Positions 6,225 through 8,275 of a stretch of 8,275 nucleotides of DNA are shown here, in pieces. A program made the position numbers and the translations under genes. The notes beneath the pieces are model-generated. The model searched no databases. It saw nothing but the letters and a program-made list of their open reading frames with translations, and had not been told where the DNA came from. Location of the stretch: contig JAEZAI010000250.1 in assembly GCA_023427825.1 (NCBI GenBank), forward strand, positions 1 to 8,275, written 5' to 3'. How positions within the stretch are numbered: position 1 is the stretch's first letter; each line of letters begins with the position of its first letter. This DNA is from Actinomycetes bacterium. Lineage in GTDB: Bacteria; Actinomycetota; Acidimicrobiia; Acidimicrobiales; Microtrichaceae.

Positions 6225-6239
6225 GGCCCCGCCGGGGCC
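6225..6239 (+). terminator. GC hairpin after the tat-helY block, possible terminator
   Basis: GGCCCC-GCC-GGGGCC is a perfect 6-bp GC stem with a 3-nt loop, 14 nt after the stop at 6211. No T-run follows. The position, just before an independent promoter at 6283, fits the end of the operon. Confidence 0.4.
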
Positions 6240-6282
6240 GACCCGGCGGTTCCGCCCAGGAACGTTACGACCCAGCGATGGG

Positions 6283-6288
6283 TACCCT
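6283..6288 (+). promoter_or_regulatory. TANNNT -10 element (TACCCT) of a leaderless dehydrogenase promoter
   Basis: TACCCT ends 6 nt before the ATG at 6295, so transcription would begin at or next to the start codon. No Shine-Dalgarno precedes the ATG, which supports a leaderless mRNA, a common actinobacterial arrangement. No convincing -35 is seen. Confidence 0.6.
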
Positions 6289-6294
6289 CCAACC

Positions 6295-7284
6295 ATGCGA
6301 GCGTGGTACCTGGACGAGTCACCCGGCCGCTACCAGTGGGGCGAGGTGCCGGATCCCGAGGTGGGACCGGACGATGTGAAGGTGCGCGTGCGGGCCACCG
6401 CGCTCAACCACATGGACCTGTGGCTCACGACGGGCCTCCCCAAGCCGCCCCGCTTCCCGCACGTGCCGGGCAACGACGTCGCCGGCGTGGTGGAAGAGGT
6501 CGGCAGCGCCGTGACCGACTGGGTCCCCGGCGACGAGGTGGTGATCAACACGGCCCTGGTGCCCGAGCGCGCGCTGGTCCGGGGCGACGACAGCGTGCTC
6601 GACCCGGCCATGACGCTGCTGGGGGAGGGGTGCTGGGGCGGACACGCGGAGTTCTGCGTGGTCGCCGGCCACCAGCTGGCCCGCCGTCCGACCGGGCGCT
6701 CGTGGGCCGAATCCGCGAGCTACCCCGTCTGCTACACGACCGCGTGGCGGCTGTTCCGCCGGGCCGGGCTGCAGAAGGGCGACACGGTGCTCGTCACCGG
6801 CATCGGCGGCGGCGTGGCCACGGCCGCGCTGGCGCTCGCCCAGCACGCCGGCGCCCGCGTGTTCGTCACCTCCCGGGACGCCGCCAAGCGCGAGCGGGCG
6901 CTGGAGCTCGGTGCCGAGGGCGCGTTCCCGTCCGACGAGCCGTACCCGATCACGTCCGACATCGTCGTCGACAGCATCGGCCCGGCCACGTGGGACTTCG
7001 CCTTCCGGACGCTCCGCCACGGAGGGCGCATGTGCGTGTGCGGTGGGACGTCCGGCCCGAAGGTCGAGCTCAACCTGCCCCGGCTCTTCTTCAAGCAGAT
7101 CGACGTGATCGGCGCGTCGTGCGGCAGCCAGACCGAGTTCCAGCACGTTTCGGACCTGCTGAGCGAGGGCCTGCCGGTCGTGGTCGACGAGATCCTGCCG
7201 CTGGCGGACTACCCACGGGCGCTCGAGCGGCTGCGCACCGCGGAGCAGCTCGGCAAGATCGTCCTCGAGCACCCCGAGCCCTGA
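6295..7284 (+). CDS. Zinc-independent medium-chain dehydrogenase/reductase (quinone oxidoreductase-like, 329 aa)
   Basis: This is a complete MDR-superfamily oxidoreductase, expected to reduce or oxidise carbonyl, enone or quinone substrates with NAD(P)H in the cytosol. The N-terminal GroES-like domain shows LNHMDLWLTTG (37-47), HVPGNDVAGVVEEVG (56-70) and PGDEV (78-82). CYTTAWRLF (146-154) begins the cofactor domain, with the Rossmann motif VTGIGGGVATAALALA (167-182). The Ser193-Arg194 after the second strand suggests NADPH preference, by inference. The catalytic-zinc Cys is replaced by Asn-His-Met-Asp, and the four-Cys structural zinc loop is absent, hence zinc-independent. The length is normal for the family. 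The ATG follows a TACCCT box by 6 nt with no ribosome binding site, so the mRNA is probably leaderless and separate from the tat block. The exact substrate cannot be told. Confidence 0.88.
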   Translation: MRAWYLDESPGRYQWGEVPDPEVGPDDVKVRVRATALNHMDLWLTTGLPKPPRFPHVPGNDVAGVVEEVGSAVTDWVPGDEVVINTALVPERALVRGDDSVLDPAMTLLGEGCWGGHAEFCVVAGHQLARRPTGRSWAESASYPVCYTTAWRLFRRAGLQKGDTVLVTGIGGGVATAALALAQHAGARVFVTSRDAAKRERALELGAEGAFPSDEPYPITSDIVVDSIGPATWDFAFRTLRHGGRMCVCGGTSGPKVELNLPRLFFKQIDVIGASCGSQTEFQHVSDLLSEGLPVVVDEILPLADYPRALERLRTAEQLGKIVLEHPEP

Positions 7285-7353
7285 CCGCCGGCGGCGGCCG
7301 CCCACCTGCGCTTCCCGACGAACGCGACAGGGATGGTGGGGAAGGCCTGCCGG

Positions 7354-7359
7354 TAGGGT
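7354..7359 (+). promoter_or_regulatory. TANNNT -10 element (TAGGGT) of a leaderless amidohydrolase promoter
   Basis: TAGGGT ends 7 nt before the GTG at 7367, putting the likely transcription start at the start codon. The layout matches the element at 6283, and no Shine-Dalgarno is present. The 82-nt gap after the dehydrogenase holds only GC palindromes (around 7285-7302) besides this site. Confidence 0.6.
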
Positions 7360-7366
7360 GGCACGG

Positions 7367-8275
7367 GTGAGTGCGACGGCAGACCCGGCAGCGACGGCGC
7401 GGGCCCACGAGGCGGTCGACCGCCATGCGGACCGCCTGCTCCGCGTCAGCCACGAGATCTTCGACCACCCCGAGCTCTGCTTCGAGGAGCGGTTCGCCCA
7501 CGACCTGCTCTGCGACGAGCTCGAGGCCCAGGGGCTGTCGGTCACGCGCCACGCCCACGGCCTGGAGACCGCGTTCGTCGCCGAGGCCGGCACCACCGGA
7601 CCCGTCGTCGCGGTCCTCTGCGAGTACGACGCGCTGCCGGGCGGCGGCCACGCATGCGGTCACAACGTCATCGCCGCCGCGGGGCTGGGCGCAGGGCTGG
7701 CCGCGGCGGAGCTGGCGGACGAGCTCGGCGGGCGGGTGCGCATCGTCGGCACCCCGGCGGAGGAGGGCGGAGGCGGCAAGGTGTTCCTGCTCCGCGACGG
7801 CGCTTTCGACCCCGTCGACGCCGCGGTGATGGTCCACCCTGCCGACCACGACCTGCCGACCATGGCGGCCATCGCCATCCAGCGCCTGTCGGTCACCTAC
7901 ACGGGCCACGCCTCGCACGCCGCGGCCGCGCCGTGGAACGGCCGCAACGCGCTCGACGCCGCCGTCCTCGGCTACGTCAACGTGGCCGCGCTGCGCCAGC
8001 ACATCCGCCCCGACGAGCGGGTCCACGGGATCTTCACCGAGGCGGGGGAGCAGCCCAACGTGGTTCCCCGCCGGGCCGCCGCGTCCTGGTACGTCCGTTC
8101 GCCGAGCGTCGAGGGCCTGGAGGCCCTGAAGGAGCGCGTGCTGGCCTGCCTCACGGCCGGTGCCGTCGCGGCCGGGTGCGAGATGTCCCACGAGTGGCTC
8201 GATCCGGCCTACGACGACCTCGTGGACGACGACTGGCTCGTCGGCCGCTGGACGGCCCACAGCACCGCGCTGGGC
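7367..8275 (+). CDS. M20-family metallopeptidase/amidohydrolase (partial, C-terminus beyond the window edge)
   Basis: The first 303 residues of an M20D-type amidohydrolase are present, closest in motif style to AbgB/PM20D2-like enzymes that cleave N-acyl or aminoacyl amide bonds. CEYDALPGGGHACGHN (85-100) carries Asp88 and the metal-ligand candidates Cys97 and His99. GTPAEEGGGG (128-137) carries Glu132-Glu133, one the likely catalytic base. VHP holds His157. The dimerisation or lid domain follows from about 167, with YTGHASHAAAAPWNGRNALD (178-197) and QPNVVPRRA (229-237). The second half of the catalytic domain, with the last metal-binding His, lies outside the window. The GTG at 7367 is chosen because the frame runs from it without interruption and it sits 7 nt after a TAGGGT box. 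No signal peptide is seen, so the enzyme is cytosolic. The substrate is unknown. Confidence 0.9.
   Translation, partial: MSATADPAATARAHEAVDRHADRLLRVSHEIFDHPELCFEERFAHDLLCDELEAQGLSVTRHAHGLETAFVAEAGTTGPVVAVLCEYDALPGGGHACGHNVIAAAGLGAGLAAAELADELGGRVRIVGTPAEEGGGGKVFLLRDGAFDPVDAAVMVHPADHDLPTMAAIAIQRLSVTYTGHASHAAAAPWNGRNALDAAVLGYVNVAALRQHIRPDERVHGIFTEAGEQPNVVPRRAAASWYVRSPSVEGLEALKERVLACLTAGAVAAGCEMSHEWLDPAYDDLVDDDWLVGRWTAHSTALG

Noticed and set aside
7091..8260. Long minus-strand frame opposite the dehydrogenase end and amidohydrolase
   Set aside because: Antisense shadow; the plus strand carries intact M20 motifs.

Overview
This window is a G+C-rich stretch (roughly 70% G+C by eye, with strong G/C preference at third codon positions) from an actinobacterium. 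Three things point there: a tat small subunit - tatC - Ski2/Mtr4-type helicase (helY) gene order known from mycobacteria and relatives; a small zinc-ribbon protein of an actinobacterial type; and two genes that appear to be transcribed from leaderless TANNNT promoters. The class Acidimicrobiia is my best guess, but that is inference from gene content, not proof.

Layout. On the minus strand at the left edge is a glycerophosphodiester phosphodiesterase-like gene (1-675, cut by the window edge). It diverges, across a 219-bp intergenic region with small dyads (676-894), from a plus-strand series that fills the rest of the window. That series starts with a 109-residue zinc-ribbon protein (895-1224). 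A 151-bp gap with a GC hairpin follows, then a tightly packed block: TatB-like protein (1376-2026), TatC (2068-2910), HelY-type helicase (2907-5579) and a lipid-kinase-like protein without its usual catalytic motifs (5576-6211). The last two junctions are 4-bp start/stop overlaps (CTGA and GTGA), so tatC, helY and the kinase-like gene are almost certainly translationally coupled. After another GC hairpin come two independently transcribed genes: a medium-chain dehydrogenase/reductase (6295-7284) and an M20-family amidohydrolase (7367 to the right edge, incomplete). Each has a TANNNT -10 element only 6-7 nt before its start codon.

Functionally, the TatB-like and TatC proteins form a twin-arginine export module in the cytoplasmic membrane. 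HelY is a cytoplasmic nucleic-acid helicase that travels with tat genes in actinobacteria for reasons that are not clear. The dehydrogenase and amidohydrolase look like separate metabolic genes.

Nothing here is a mobile element, CRISPR array, RNA gene or obvious new multi-gene system. The observations most worth a second look are a probable CTG start codon for helY, a continuous pentapeptide repeat tail on the TatB-like protein with aberrant codon use, the degenerate kinase-like gene, and the two leaderless promoters.
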